Positions 1 to 18,229 of a stretch of DNA of 64,000 nucleotides are shown piece by piece. Each line of letters starts with the position of its first letter. Position 1 is the stretch's first letter. Both the position numbers and the translations under genes were made by a program. Source of the stretch: Vicugna pacos. Taxonomy: Eukaryota; Chordata; Mammalia; Artiodactyla; Camelidae. The DNA lies in NCBI RefSeq assembly GCF_048564905.1, contig NC_132992.1:32660501-32724500 (forward strand), given 5' to 3'. The notes under the pieces were generated by a model. The model searched no databases. It was not told the DNA's origin and saw only the letters and a program-made list of their open reading frames with translations.

Positions 1-1064
1 ACATCATTTTCCTGCAGTTGAGAATGATTTATTCATTCATACACTCAATAAACATGGACCTGTACTAATAAGCAAGCTCTGAGGTCCCAACCCTTAGGGA
101 ATTTTAAAAGTCCACTGGGAGAGACAGGAAAGTGAATGAATAGCTTCATAATAATGTGGTAAGTGCAGCATTAGGGGCATGCACGCAGACCCTGAGGGCC
201 CACAGAAGAGGCTCCTGTGCAACCTGGGGGTGGATGACTCGCAGTAGGAACCACCTGAGACTCAGGATGGAGAAGGTAAGACCAGGAGTTACAGCCACAA
301 TTAACTTCATAAACACAAGTCTACTTAATCATCCTTTTTTTTCCTTTTCTTTTCTTTTTATTTTTGGAGCTTTAAGTGGACCAAATACAAAATAGAGCTC
401 AGTCATCAATTAGAAAGTCATCAATTATCAGTTTTTTTAAGTAAATAAAATAAGCAGATTCAAGGTTTTAAGACCAGGTAAAGAATTAATCTCACCCTCC
501 AACCAGGGAAAGGGTGGGGCTGAAAAAAAGATTATGCTGTGCTAATTTAAAATATTTCCTACAAATTTAGAATAGTTCCCTTTTTGAGAACTTATTTGGT
601 GACTAAACCTACTTCCGTATAAGGTGAAATGTCACAAAGAATATGATATAGTAACTAACCGGCACCCCACCAACAAAAAATTAAAAGATGACTGCCCGTG
701 GGAGGTCATGTTCAGAGCAAAAATAGGTCTAGAATAAACCAAAAAGGGAGCTCCTGAACTGACAAGAAAAGGAAACAAAAGGTAAATGTGTGGGTCTTCA
801 TGCACTTGGTCTTCCCTATGTAACCAAATCCTAGAGCCGCTTACAAGGTTACATACCCTTTTGTGCCTAAGTCGACACTGCCCACTTCTGGCCAGAATGT
901 AAAGCAACCCCCTCCCCCAATATCTATGCCCACTTGGACCTCTGCTGCCCTCCTGTGACTGGAAAGAAATTAGGTTTCATCACAAAGGTATCTGTGGTTT
1001 CTTCCCCCAAACTCAGCTTCTGCTATGCTTTGTAGTACATGCTCTCAGCAATGAAATGTAGAAG

Positions 1065-1078
1065 CCACTAGGTGGCAG
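1065..1078 (+). promoter_or_regulatory. CTCF-like binding motif
   Basis: CCACTAGGTGGCAG fits every position of the CTCF core consensus CCASYAGRKGGCRS. It lies in DAD1 intron 2. CTCF sites are known between the TCR-alpha locus and DAD1, so a site here could act as a boundary or loop anchor. Occupancy is inferred from the motif alone. Confidence 0.55.
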
Positions 1079-2309
1079 TAGAGCCTAAGGAATAGCATTT
1101 AGATTCCCCTTTAGAGGAAATTTTCTAGATTACCACAGTGCTTTACTGATGAATTCGAAAAGCCAACAGCAACTGCTTGTTTGTAAATAGTACAGTTTAC
1201 CAGGGTTATGTTCTGCCCAGGCCAGAAGCCCCCTTGTCCAGCCAGGATTAAACACTGAATTTTTAAAGACCTGTGGGAGAGCAGCCTCCACTATGAAAAC
1301 AAAGCAACACTAACAGGGCTTCAGCACCAGCTTGCGGCAGTCTCCCCCAGGCTGAGCACACTTCCAGGCTCAGGGCTGTCCCTTCGTCAAAGCCCCATTC
1401 ACTTTTCCCTCTGATCCAGGGCCCACGTCATCAGGACCTTTCCTTCCCAAACTGTGACCCAAGGTAGCTATGTCCCCCCTTTTCTCCATTTCCCTTCAGA
1501 ATGCCTGAGACAGGCTGACATTTTCTGAAAAAAATTTCAGAAGGAGACATGCAAAAACAAAACAGGAAATATTTACAGACAGCATTTTAATTTTTAAGTA
1601 TTCAAATCTACTGAACTTCTGTAGCATACATTCCCCCAAAACAGATTTACTACCACCGAGGTGCCAAATGCTGATCACCATTTCAGGTGTGCATGGCTTC
1701 TCCCGACTCAGAAGCTCACTAGGAGCATTTTTCACTTTTGCATTTTCATTTTTATGATCATCTAAAACAACATGATGTGTCTACTCGACCACCGGGATAG
1801 CCACCCTCCAAGCAGTGCTGCCAACCGGACAGCTTCTACCACAGGTTTCTCACACGGCCATCTTTGGGCATGTTTTCAGGAGACTGTAGAAGTTTGAAGC
1901 GTGGAAAAGATAGTGTTAACAGATCTAGGTTTGACATTAGTCCTTGCCAAACAAAACTGCCGTGAATTTCAAGCCTTTCCAGATTTGGGACTGGAGAGGG
2001 ACTCAAAGGAACTTCAGCTCAATCTATAAAGGGCTTAATCTCTTCAAAACCTGTTCATTTCAGGTGGTGGATACAGGAGGGTGTTTGTTATATTATTCTC
2101 TGTACTTTTTTGTATTTTTTAAAGTGTCATAATATAAGGAAAGAAAGTAATAAAGGAAAGGACTGTGGTAACTCTTTAAACATACTTCTTTAACTGTGCA
2201 ATTGTCAAATACTTTATAATAAGCAACTTTAAGCAAAAAGATATTAAAATTTTTTCTTTGACATCAGACTGGATTATTAGACACAAGATTTCCCACAAGG
2301 CTCTCTGTT

Positions 2310-2425
2310 TCTCGTCTGTAAATGGAATTAGCAAGACTATCCTCATGCGGTTGTTTTGAAAATAAGACACAGAAGGAGAAGCACTTAAAGCCTGGCCCAC
2401 AGAGAGCACTCACTATCTGTTAACT
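2310..2425 (+). repeat. MIR fragment
   Basis: The stretch reads through the MIR pattern of a CTGTAAATGG-like phrase followed by an AAGCACTTAAAGCCTGGC-like phrase. It is old and diverged. Confidence 0.5.
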
Positions 2426-3369
2426 TCCTTCCTTCTCCTTGAATAAATTTCTTTAACCCAATGCCATTTTCTTTAGATCTCCCTTTTTCAGAGTAGCTGC
2501 TGGTTTTAAATGTCACCCCCAAATTCATGGAAGTGCCGTACACTACAGACGTTTATTCTTTTTATACTTGACTCTCAACACACTTGGCAAATACGGAGAA
2601 TGTGTTTTGTTCTGCCATCTGAGTTGATATAAATATTGAAAACGATTTTAAAAGTGTTTTAGCACACTGCACACAGAACTGAGTTAGCAGCACATAAAAA
2701 GGGCCAACTGAGAGCAGGATGGCATAGTACGTGTCAAATGACGGATGCCTGTGAAAATCCCCCTGGGCGGTCCCCCCGGAGAAGAATTTCTGAGTGCACT
2801 GTCTATAGAATGATTTAACACTGCAGCCTCGGACTGGAAGATTCTGCTAGACCCGGGGCCCATAATTCCCAGCTGAACAGGTGGCCCAAGGTCGTTAACA
2901 TGGTCTGCAGTCTGCAGTTTCTGCTGAGCCTGCTTTTTTGCCTCTGTTTTTGTCATAATTTCGAAACACTAAGCTCTCTGCAGCAGAGTCCTCCTCCAAT
3001 CACGACAGTCCTAGGAAACAATTTTTCATGATTTGGTATCTCCCTGATCCTAGAGAACACCCTGGAACTGTCTGCTCTACCATCTCCTTAAAGCATACAC
3101 CATGACTCATCTAGAAATAGCAAGCAGAGAAACGGAAAGTAAGGTGATCAGGAAGCTAATGACCTTTCCAGCAAGGCTGCTGTCAGAGCCCAAGGGTTAC
3201 TCATGATGTTTTCAGGTCAGTGAAGGTCAATGTTGGTGGATGAGTTTTCTAACTGTCCTCAAGGAACTGTCATTGGTCAGACATCCCATCTGTGGCCTCT
3301 GCTTCCAGATGGCACCGCGGCTCCCTCCTCTGGACTCCCACAGCGCTTTGCTCAGGTCTTGAGTGTGGC

Positions 3370-3500
3370 TCTTGCTGCTGTGTTTACATGCCTTCTCCCC
3401 TTCTAGACTGTTCACTTCTTGAAGGTAGGAGCCACATTTTACTCTTTTTTGTACTCCCAGCATTGAGGCATTGACTGGCACATGGGGGAGTCCCAATCAG
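3370..3500 (+). repeat. L2 3'-end fragment
   Basis: The typical L2 ending is visible: a CTAGACTG...CTTGAAGGTAGGAGCC phrase, then a CCCAGCATTGAGGCATTG...TGGCACATGG phrase. Confidence 0.6.
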
Positions 3501-3949
3501 GTCTCCAAAGAGTTCAGTTGTATTAGGACAGTAGAAAGAAGTGGTTCTCAAACTTTTTCACTGATATAAACCATCTCTGTCAACATACCACTGCCAAAAA
3601 TGAAACCTTATCTGAACTAACAGAACTGTTTCTGAGGCAATATCAATAATGGAAAAGATCTGTGTAATATATAAAGTAGCTGATTAAATCATGCCAGAAT
3701 CTGAAGTGTGGTCATTGTTGCTTTATTGCATTCACCTTGTCCATGGTTGCTCTAACCCTTTTATTAGATTTCTGATTAGTACAAAAATGACAGCCTTCCA
3801 AGTAGTGATAGAAAGAGACTGGTCCTGGGATATTCTTCCCCCTAACAGGATAACGTTGCCTAAGGTTCTCTTTTCTCTACCCCAGTAATTGCAACATATA
3901 ATTTTGTAGTGGAAAGGCAAAGAATAGAGCGCATTCACTCATCAGGAAG

Positions 3950-4090
3950 CTACACGGGATACTGGAAATGCACTGGGCCAAGAGCACCGCTGGACTAATG
4001 CGCTACCCTGCAGCCACTTGGCCGGGGAAAGTCGCTGGACTGCTCTGGACCTCTGTTTTCTTACATATAAAATAAGTGTTGACATACAGT
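3950..4090 (+). repeat. MIR fragment
   Basis: The MIR order is recognisable: a GGACTGCTCTGGACCTCTGTTTTCTT-like segment followed by an ATAAAATAAG segment. Borders are approximate. Confidence 0.45.
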
Positions 4091-4424
4091 TTGTTGATCT
4101 TTAGTCATGCAATTCTCAGAGCTTTAGGATTCTGCTTAGGAGGGAAGGATGGAGAAGAGGCCATACCACACATGAAGAAGCCAAGTAAAGAGGGCTTTTC
4201 AACTTCTGTCAGTCAAAACAACTCTGGCCCACTACTGTTTTATATACTGAGATTCTATATGAGTTTACCTAGAAAAAAAGAGCTCTATTGCTAAAAAAGG
4301 AAGACTGGAAAATGAGTCAAATGGTATCTCATCCTATATTTTAAAGTGTTCTCCCAAGCTGGTCCAATTTTTCCATTTATTTTTAACTTAGCACACACAT
4401 TAGCAAACAGCTATCATCACCACT

Positions 4425-4520
4425 CAGCATACACTGGATGTCACTCAGGTGTAAGCACTGTACTAGGTACTTCGCGGACAATGGCCCAGCATCTCAAGTC
4501 CTCTGAGATCAAAATTAAAA
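4425..4520 (-). repeat. MIR-like fragment
   Basis: A GGTGTAAGCACTGTACTAGG phrase resembles the reverse complement of the MIR 3' part. It is short and diverged. Confidence 0.35.
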
Positions 4521-4920
4521 AAAAAAAAAAATTACAAAGCAAATCTAAAAGCAAAACCTACAATTTATGTCTCTTCCAAGATCTCGGAGTTATTTTCATG
4601 GAGTTACTGGCGCAGAAATTAATGTATTAGCTACAAGCAAACTCTCATTTTCTGTTATCTTAATGATTTGCAGAACAGTGACTAGAGAAGGCAATGACCA
4701 AGAGCGGCAACACTGATGAATCAGGATGATATTAATGCATACTCTGCAGGCGGATATGGAAAATTCTGCAAATGTCTTATCAGCAATATGGGAGCCGTGC
4801 CAACCATAATCAAAACCCATTCAATTTCTATTCCTAAAATCGACATTATGGGACAAGGGCTATGATCATCACTCACATTTTTCTAGTCTCCCACTCCTCA
4901 ATTAAGTAAACGGGAATGAT

Positions 4921-11762
<6,842 letters not shown>

Positions 11763-11830
11763 GCCCACGTTTTGCTAAATAGCCTTAAAAGGGCGTGAAA
11801 AGATTGCGGGGCGGGGGGCGCCACGGGGAG

Positions 11831-13054
11831 GAGGGTGTGGAGAAAGTCGATTAACGTGCATAGGATATATGATCAAGTTTGGCAGCCTCCTACTCCACTG
11901 TAATATCCCAGGATGTCAACGCTGAAACGCCTTTAAGAGCATCATTGCCTAGTGCCTGGGTCAAACCCTACCGCCTCCAACTTATTTTGCAGAGAAAGCT
12001 GAAGGTTTGAGGTTTTGTATTTTCACAAGTGGTATTAACTATTTATATTTGGCATTTTAACTTTTTTGAAAAATTAGGTCTACTTTCATTTCTGGCTTTT
12101 GCTACGCTTTTAGTTTCACATGAATCTGACTTTCCAGACCTAGTTCATCTCATTTGCAGCTACAAGTGGCACATAACCAGGTGCGTTTTCAGCTTACTAA
12201 TAATTTGAGCTATCCTAGGTACTAAATAAATTCCTATAATACAAGTGAACGACAACTTTCCTTCATTTTCACATTCTGTTTGTGTTTAAGGTAGAACCAA
12301 ATCAGCATCAACAAATGTACCGGTTATCAGTCGTAAGTGAAACCTTGCTTAGTTCTAGAAAGAAAAGAAATAATCCATATCCTCAGAAAGCTTTACAATC
12401 TGTTTGAAAAGATATATTCATATTCACATCCACGGAGACTTGCACAGACTTGCACTTACCTTCAATCTAAACTCTCTTATGTTGCTGCGGGGGAAAAAAA
12501 TGGATAACCAGGCCAGTTCCTATTTCAATGTAATAAGACAAGAAATGTCAGTTTCTCTGATAAGTTGAACCTTTCTCCTGGCCTCATCAGCAAGTAGAAG
12601 GGTAGCTTCCTCGCCAATATTCAGCTTCACACTCTAAAGGCTAGGCTGACGCTTTTCAATCATTTAGGAGCGGATTCCTTAGGGAGTTTCTATTCAATCA
12701 GCCAGGCTCCTTCCAGTAGTCTCTCCCTTATGTTTTGTCTGCCTTTGATCCATGTCAACTGTCATCATTAGCAACTCCACAGGAACTCCCAAAAGAGAGA
12801 AGCAGAAAGGATTAAAAAACATAAATTCACTTACTGAATGCATCCTTTTCTGAGACCTGCGAAGTCAAACACCAATATAATGAACTAAAGCTTTCTGAAC
12901 TACTTAAAACAGCAAGAGAGGTCTTGTTCTGTGTTCAGTTTATGATTCTGTAATCACTGAAACATTTTTTGACTGATGAGTCAATGGGAGATTGCTAATA
13001 CTAGCGTTGGTTTCAATAGTTTCAACCAGCATACTAAAATATATAAAAAGTCAT
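11831..13054. other. Intergenic stretch with no recognisable feature
   Basis: AT-rich sequence just beyond the DAD1 CpG island. I see no gene, RNA gene or clear repeat in it. Confidence 0.5.
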
Positions 13055-13205
13055 GTCCAGACAAGAGTGCAGGCTCTTGAGTCAGAAAGTCCTGGGTTTG
13101 AACCTTGTTTCTGCTGTTTCCTAGTTATCTAATCCAGGACAAGTTAGTTAGTCTAACAGCCTCATTTTCCTTTTCTATAAAATGGAAATAACAGTACGTG
13201 GACCA
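13055..13205 (+). repeat. MIR, 5' part (split copy)
   Basis: GAGTCAGAAAGTCCTGGGTT, then a CTATAAAATGGAAATAACAGTA phrase are typical MIR. The copy resumes at about 13666 after an LTR-like insertion. Confidence 0.7.
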
Positions 13206-13664
13206 CTGTGTTGTTGACTGAAATAAAAACACACACCATGAGAGCTGTGAGTTTCAGTTTTGGGGGGGTACTTATTGAAGACTATAGCCCAGGAGACAGC
13301 CTCTCAGCTCTGATGAACTGCTCCTAAGAGGTAAGGGAGGAAGTCAACATGTATGTGATTTTGGAGAAGAGGAGTACGTGCAATCAAGCACACGTCTTGG
13401 TAAAGGGTTACTGCTAGTCACAGGGCACAGCTATCTTAGTTAAAGAGTTTAGTGCTTTTCTAAATATGAGTAGACGCAAGAAACTGGATTCATAGACTTT
13501 TCTGCTGAAAATATCTATCTGAAGGCTTGTTCTGCCAGTTTTCCCAGAGCACAGAGTATCTCATTCCTGATCTCCATCCTCAGCTCCTTTCAGGGTGTGT
13601 TGAAGGTCAGCGACCAGTGGCAAACAATTCAATCCTTTTAGATCCAGATGGCAGGGGTGACATT
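13200..13664 (-). mobile_element. LTR fossil, ERVL-like
   Basis: The sequence splits a MIR and shares a phrase order with the element at 17544-18221, namely ATAGCCCAGGAGACAGCCTC, CTGCTCCTAAGAGG and AGTGCTTTTCTAAATATG. In sense orientation it is on the minus strand. It is an old solo-LTR-like copy with no internal region; borders are approximate. Confidence 0.5.
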
Positions 13665-13665
13665 C

Positions 13666-13770
13666 CTTAGTTGTCAGGTTGAGGGATTAAATGAAATAAT
13701 GTTAACATTAAGCACTTAACATGGTACTTGACACACAGTAAATGTTCAGTAAGTATTTGCTCTTATTAAC
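13666..13770 (+). repeat. MIR, 3' part (split copy)
   Basis: GGGATTAAATGAAATAATGTT...AAGCACTTAACATGGTACTTG...AGTAAATGTTCAGTAAG continues the MIR begun at 13055. Confidence 0.7.
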
Positions 13771-14029
13771 TATCATGAATCCTGGTAATTTCTATGCCTG
13801 CTTCCCCTATTTCTATGAATAATTACAAGTTGGGCAAACCACAAATCCCCAATATTGGGGCATGCAAAATATTGGATACCAGAGGTACTTCAACTCAAAT
13901 GGCTCTCAGAGGGCAAATCAAACTTATAAGTTGAAGCTAAACTCAGAGTAGACCTGAGGCATTTTATTATTAAAACACGGTTGGAGAAGGAAAATTGTTT
14001 CTCTCTTCTCCTCTTAGGTTCATTGGCCC

Positions 14030-14875
14030 TGTAAATTAGAACTCATAAAAGACAGATTAACAAGAGAAAAACAAACAGAAGTTTATTAACATATGCATCA
14101 CACATGTACATGGGAGTACTCAGTCATGAGTAACTCAGAAGGGTGATTAGAATTTGGGCTTACATAATGTTAAAAAGCAAAATTCGACTGAGTAAAATTT
14201 AAAGATCTTACTGGCTTTATTCAACAATTCATGAATTGGGCAGCATCCAACCAACAGAAAGGTGCTCTGAGGAGCTATGCAAAATAAGAGACTTCTATAG
14301 GCAGAAGGGAGAGGGAACAGGAAATTATACTAGATGAAAAAGCAGATTGCTTATGGCAAGGTTACTTTCCCTTAGGGGATGGCAAATGACCTAACTAGTA
14401 CTGATTAAGCAATCTCTGATTGACTGGTTTAAGATTCCGTTTCTGGAAGAGCTGAGACTATAATTAGCTTAGCACAAGTGACTCCATTTTGGGCCAGTTG
14501 TCTTGTTTTTGACAACAGTATCTGAACAAAAAAAGCGATAAATTTTTAGAGAAGTCACAAGACAGGGGAAAAGAACTTTGAGTTTCTAGGACAGCAAGTT
14601 GTGAGAAGGGAAATATATGAAAATCAATGAAAAATAAGGGCTAGTGCGTAAAGTTATGTAGATTCCTCCAGCGCCATCTCTTGGCTGATCCGGATCTAGA
14701 GGTCTTCTGTCCTTCCTGGAATGGGGTGAGGGGACACCTTTCTGTCCTGCTTTTAGGGAAATAGAGGGAAGGCAGAGGGCTTTTCCTGTGTTGCTTCTTC
14801 TCAGTTGCCTTCAGCTCAAAGCAATCCTTATGCTAATGTGGCATATTTTGGGGTGGCATATTCTGCTACCCTTCA
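14030..14875 (-). mobile_element. LTR-type fossil(s), possibly two adjoining elements
   Basis: The phrases AGACAGATTAACAAGAGAAA (near 14050) and CTTTATTCAACAATTCATGAA (near 14215) are familiar from mammalian class I LTRs read on the minus strand. A join near 14205 suggests two elements or an insertion. There is no recognisable internal coding part. Confidence 0.4.
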
Positions 14876-14879
14876 ACAT

Positions 14880-15435
14880 AAACATCATAAAACAGTGGAA
14901 AAGTGGAGGAGCGAGAAGTTCCCCTTATAAGCAAAGGCAATGATTTTACAGTGTGCCTCTCTCCAGTAAGAAATGACACTCTATCAGAAGAAACACAAAT
15001 CCTCCAAAGAAAAGGAAAATCTCTGCATGGGAAAGAGTCTCTTTCTACTTTCTTTTCCTTATATTTTCACTTCTCCTTCAGATTCCTCCTTTTGCTTCTC
15101 TCTACTATTGCATGTAACAGCTCCATTTTTTAAACTTTTGTCCTAGTGTAGCAAAAAAAGACAAAAAACAAACAAACAAAAAAAAACCCTGACCTTGTAT
15201 GATATTGTCCTAGTATAGCAGCAAATAGCTTCAAAAAGACCGTATCTCTTCATCCTAACATAACAGTCCTTGCAGGCCCCGGTGGAGTAGAATAACTTTA
15301 CAGGCTCCTTTATCTGATTTCCTTTCCACCTAGTTTTTGAGAGTCCCGTAAAGGGAACCCCTCAGCCTTGCTCCCTCCCTAGCACTCAAGAGAGAGTTTC
15401 CCATATTGTCCTTTCCAAGGGCTGAACACTCTCCA
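14880..15435. other. Intergenic stretch, unassigned
   Basis: A pair of similar short phrases (GTCCTAGTGTAGCA and GTCCTAGTATAGCA) flanks an A-rich run near 15150-15185, hinting at an old insertion. No gene is seen. Confidence 0.35.
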
Positions 15436-15439
15436 TAAC

Positions 15440-15665
15440 AGGGGCTGAAATCATCACTGCTTGAGCAACATTGTCCAGCAGAATTCTCTGTGATGATGAA
15501 AACATCTCTGTGCTTTCCAATATGGTAGCCGCTAGACCTTAGTGGCTGTTGAACACTTGAAATGTAGCTAATGTGACTAAGCAGCTTTAATTTTTATTAA
15601 TTTAAAACTAAGTAGCCACGTATGGCTAGTGTCTATCATATTGGAGAGAACAGCTGAAGAGCTGT
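15440..15665 (+). repeat. Old non-autonomous DNA-transposon-like repeat
   Basis: The element has complementary ends: TTCCAATATGGTAGCCGCTAG and GCACTTGAAATGTAGCTAATG-like phrases occur early, and TAGCCACGTATGGCTAGTG...CATATTGGAGAGAACAGC late. This is a common mammalian MITE-like repeat; the family name is not assigned. Confidence 0.55.
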
Positions 15666-16234
15666 TGCACTCAGTTCCTATGTTTTAGGGTCACGCACGT
15701 TACTCGTAGTTCATTCAAAAAGGAATGACACCCATTTGAAACCGAAGAATGATCTATCCCTGCCAGGCCTGAGCTATCATGTTATCAGTCCCACTTACTT
15801 CTGGAATATTTAATGTGATTTACGGCACAGGAAAGATGGTTTGTCAAAGTTAGTTTCCATCCATAAAGACCATGTTAGTTCTTTAATCATTCGTAAAAAT
15901 CACATCTGTTGGAGGTAGAAGAAAAATGTTTTCTTTCATGCTTGCACATAGTGTACCTTATCTTGAAGATAAGGAGAAACAAATATCTTATATTTGTCCC
16001 CAGAGGCCTGTCCAGAGCAGGAACTGAGAGTCTCCTCTACTCTATAATTCTAACAGACTCAACTCAGTTCTGAGATATCCCAGCTCTAGGGATGGAACCA
16101 AGCAGGACCCTGCGGGACCCTCCCTGGTACAAAAGCCTCTCTGTGTCTCCCATTTCTTGTTTGTAGAAAAAGGCTTTGGTCACCTAAGCCTTCCCTGAGT
16201 TCCAAAGAGCAGAGTCAACCAGTCACTAATTAGA

Positions 16235-16715
16235 GAGGTGAAGGAATACAGAAACAAAGCAAAAGCAATCAAGAAACAATAGTTCAGTGATAAAACAGAG
16301 CCCTAGTCCCTCCTCAAGGGAAATACCTAACAATCTGAGGCATATCTTTGAGTTGTTCTGCAGGAATTAAGCCCCCCCCCCCGCCCTGGTCCAGGTGGAA
16401 GATGGTGACTACATGCTGAGCACAAACAGAGACCCCAGAAGGCTGATGATGAAGATTCCTGAAACACCACCCTGTTACCTCATCACCAACCAATCAGAAA
16501 GAAAGTCATGCCCCTTGCAACCCTCACCTCAGATGTTGCCTCTAAAAGCCCTTGCCTGAACGCCATCAGGGATTTTGGATCTTTTGAGCATGAGCTGCCC
16601 ATATTCCCAGCTAGGCCCTGCAATAACCACTCCACTTTGCTTCATCACAACCCAGTGTCAGTAAATTAGTTTTGCTGCATGGCAGGCTAACAGACCCAAG
16701 TTCAGTTTAGTAACA
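16235..16715 (+). mobile_element. LTR fossil, class I (ERV1-like), solo
   Basis: It shows an ACCAATCAGAA box, a TCTAAAAGCCCTTGCC promoter-like stretch, a GTCAGTAAATTAGTTTTGCTGC phrase in the position of the poly(A) signal, and an end in AGTTTAGTAACA. The order is typical of a class I LTR on the plus strand. Borders are approximate and no duplication was identified. Confidence 0.5.
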
Positions 16716-16957
16716 GGGCCACCTTAAGGGACCTATTAACTTTGGTTATAAAAGGCATTTCCAATACATTCTAGTTTTCTACTTCAAAGCAACCTCCACT
16801 ATAGAGCTGGTTTGCCACACAGGGAAACAAAATACAAATGCTTCTCTGCACGGCTTCAAGAGCTGAGGTCGAGAGAGATCTAATATCAAATCCATCCAGG
16901 TCACCTTGGCTTCATAAAGTTCAACATCTTACAGTCTTTCAGAAAAGAGGAAGATTG

Positions 16958-17470
16958 TGTTACGGAAATGACAGGCCAGCCAAGAAACAAGCACCACTCG
17001 GAGGGTTGGAGTACTCAGATTTATTACGCCGGCGGGCCCAGAGGGGCTTCTGCTCCGAAGCTCTGAGCACCTCCAAGACGTGCGCATGAGGTTTTATAGG
17101 GTTAATTACAAGTATGAGGCTATTAGCCAATAAGGTTCAAACAACAAAAAGCAAGGAATCAATACACTGGAGCTTATCAATTTGGAACAGATCACGTTAC
17201 TGACACTTGTGAGCTTGGATTTACGAGTTAGCTTGTTAGCCCAGTGAACTGACACCAAACTTTAGATTTACAAGTTAGCCCGGCAGAACTTATATCAGTA
17301 AACCGACACTTATCACACTTAGATTTGTGACTGAGCTCGTTAGCCCAATAGACTGACACTAAACTTTAGATTTATGAGTTAGCCCAGCAGAACTCAGATC
17401 AGTAATCCGACACTTGTTGCACTTAGATTTGTGACTTAGCTTGTTAGCCCAGCTGGGCTTTTCCTTCACA
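16958..17470 (-). mobile_element. Solo LTR A, class I (ERV1-like), 4-bp target duplication
   Basis: The element runs TG...CA and is flanked by ATTG on both sides (16954-16957 and 17471-17474). Four-base duplications are typical of gammaretrovirus-like elements. On the minus strand a TATAAAAC box lies at about 17098-17091 and an AATAAA at 17025-17020, giving U3, R and U5. The U3 contains a tandem repeat of about 103-104 bp (17202-17304, 17305-17408, and a partial third copy from 17409). There is no internal region, so it is a solo LTR. Its relative lies at 19652-20066. Confidence 0.85.
17202..17455 (-). repeat. Tandem repeat in the U3 of solo LTR A
   Basis: Two full units of 103-104 bp and a partial third each begin GACACTT and contain TTAGATTT...GTTAGCCC phrases. 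Such U3 repeats commonly act as enhancers in class I LTRs; activity here is unknown. Confidence 0.75.
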
Positions 17471-17703
17471 ATTGTGTTGCCTGTCTTGGAGTGATGGAAC
17501 CTGGAATTTTCTGTATGGTACAGTTCTCAAAAGGCCTCGACACTGTCGACCACAGAAAAATGCACAACCTAAAAGTTGAGAGTTAAGTTTTACTTGGAGA
17601 CTTTACTGAGTACCAGGGTACCACAGCCCGAGAGACAGCCTGTCAGATAGCTCTGAGGAACTGCTCCTAAGGCAGAAGGGAAGAGCCTGGATATATAGGA
17701 GTT

Positions 17704-17765
17704 TTTGCTTAGATATATATATCTATATAAAATATATATATATATTTGACTGTATATATAGTCGA
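17704..17765. repeat. AT-rich inverted repeat
   Basis: Runs of TATATA with partial self-complementarity (AGATATATATATCT; GACTGTATATATAGTC). It probably expanded inside the host LTR. Confidence 0.7.
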
Positions 17766-17908
17766 ATATGGAAAGATTACTGCCAATCACAACAGACATC
17801 TCAGGTTCATGATTTTAGTGCTTAGTGCTTTTCTGTCTATGGAAAGATGCAAAAGTCTGGGACTCATCGAAATTATTCCTTAAATATGCATCTTAACCAT
17901 CTAGGGCC

Positions 17909-18015
17909 AGGGGGAGGGCATAGCTCAGTGGTAGAGTGTGTGCTTAGCATGCACCAGATCCTGGGCTCAATCCCCAGTACCTCCATTTAAAAAAAAAAAA
18001 CAGGAAAAAAATAAA
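17909..18015 (+). mobile_element. Camelid tRNA-derived SINE (Vic type), copy 1
   Basis: The Pol III A box TAGCTCAGTGG (17921-17931) and B box GGGCTCAATCC (17963-17973) are present, followed by an A-rich tail. A perfect 14-bp target duplication (AACCATCTAGGGCC at 17895-17908 and 18016-18029) brackets it. It inserted into the ERVL-like LTR, so it is the younger element. Confidence 0.92.
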
Positions 18016-18229
18016 AACCATCTAGGGCCCGTATCCAGGGCACAGAATGTTTCCTGTTTCTCTCCATCCTGAATTCCCCTGGGGCACACCTTGGGGTGGG
18101 GATGCCTGGGTGACTGAAGTGACTAATGGCTTGATGGCAGGCAACGTTTATTGTTTAACAGAATGGCAGGCTACGTTCTTTGTTTACTGGAATGATGGGC
18201 AACATTCCCTTTTCCATAACACTTAGCAT

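Larger units (their letters stand above)
1..4876 (-). other. DAD1 intron 2 (partial, runs off the left edge)
   Basis: No coding exon is recognisable here. The stretch holds a CTCF-like site (1065-1078), MIR and L2 fragments (about 2310-2425, 3370-3500, 3950-4090, 4425-4520) and a possible DNA-transposon end near 3540 (the phrase AGTGGTTCTCAAACTTT). The rest looks like unique sequence with no legible function. Assignment to intron 2 assumes the last DAD1 exon is a 3'UTR exon further left. Confidence 0.75.
17544..18221 (-). mobile_element. LTR fossil, ERVL-like, carrying a camelid SINE
   Basis: Minus-strand sense. The phrases GAGAGTTAAGTTTTACTTGG, GCCCGAGAGACAGCCTGTC, GGAACTGCTCCTAAGG and ATTTTAGTGCTTAGTGCTTTTC match the widespread ERVL-type LTR also seen at 13200-13664. 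It holds an AT-rich inverted repeat (17704-17765) and a SINE (17909-18015). Ends are approximate, since no clean duplication was found. There is no internal region. Confidence 0.55.

Noticed and set aside
14669-14685. A second CTCF-like site (GCGCCATCTCTTGGC)
   Set aside because: It matches about 12 of 14 core positions on the reverse strand and lies inside an LTR fossil; too weak to call.
17921-17973. A possible tRNA gene from the A and B boxes
   Set aside because: The copy has a SINE tail and target duplications and recurs five more times, so it is a tRNA-derived SINE.
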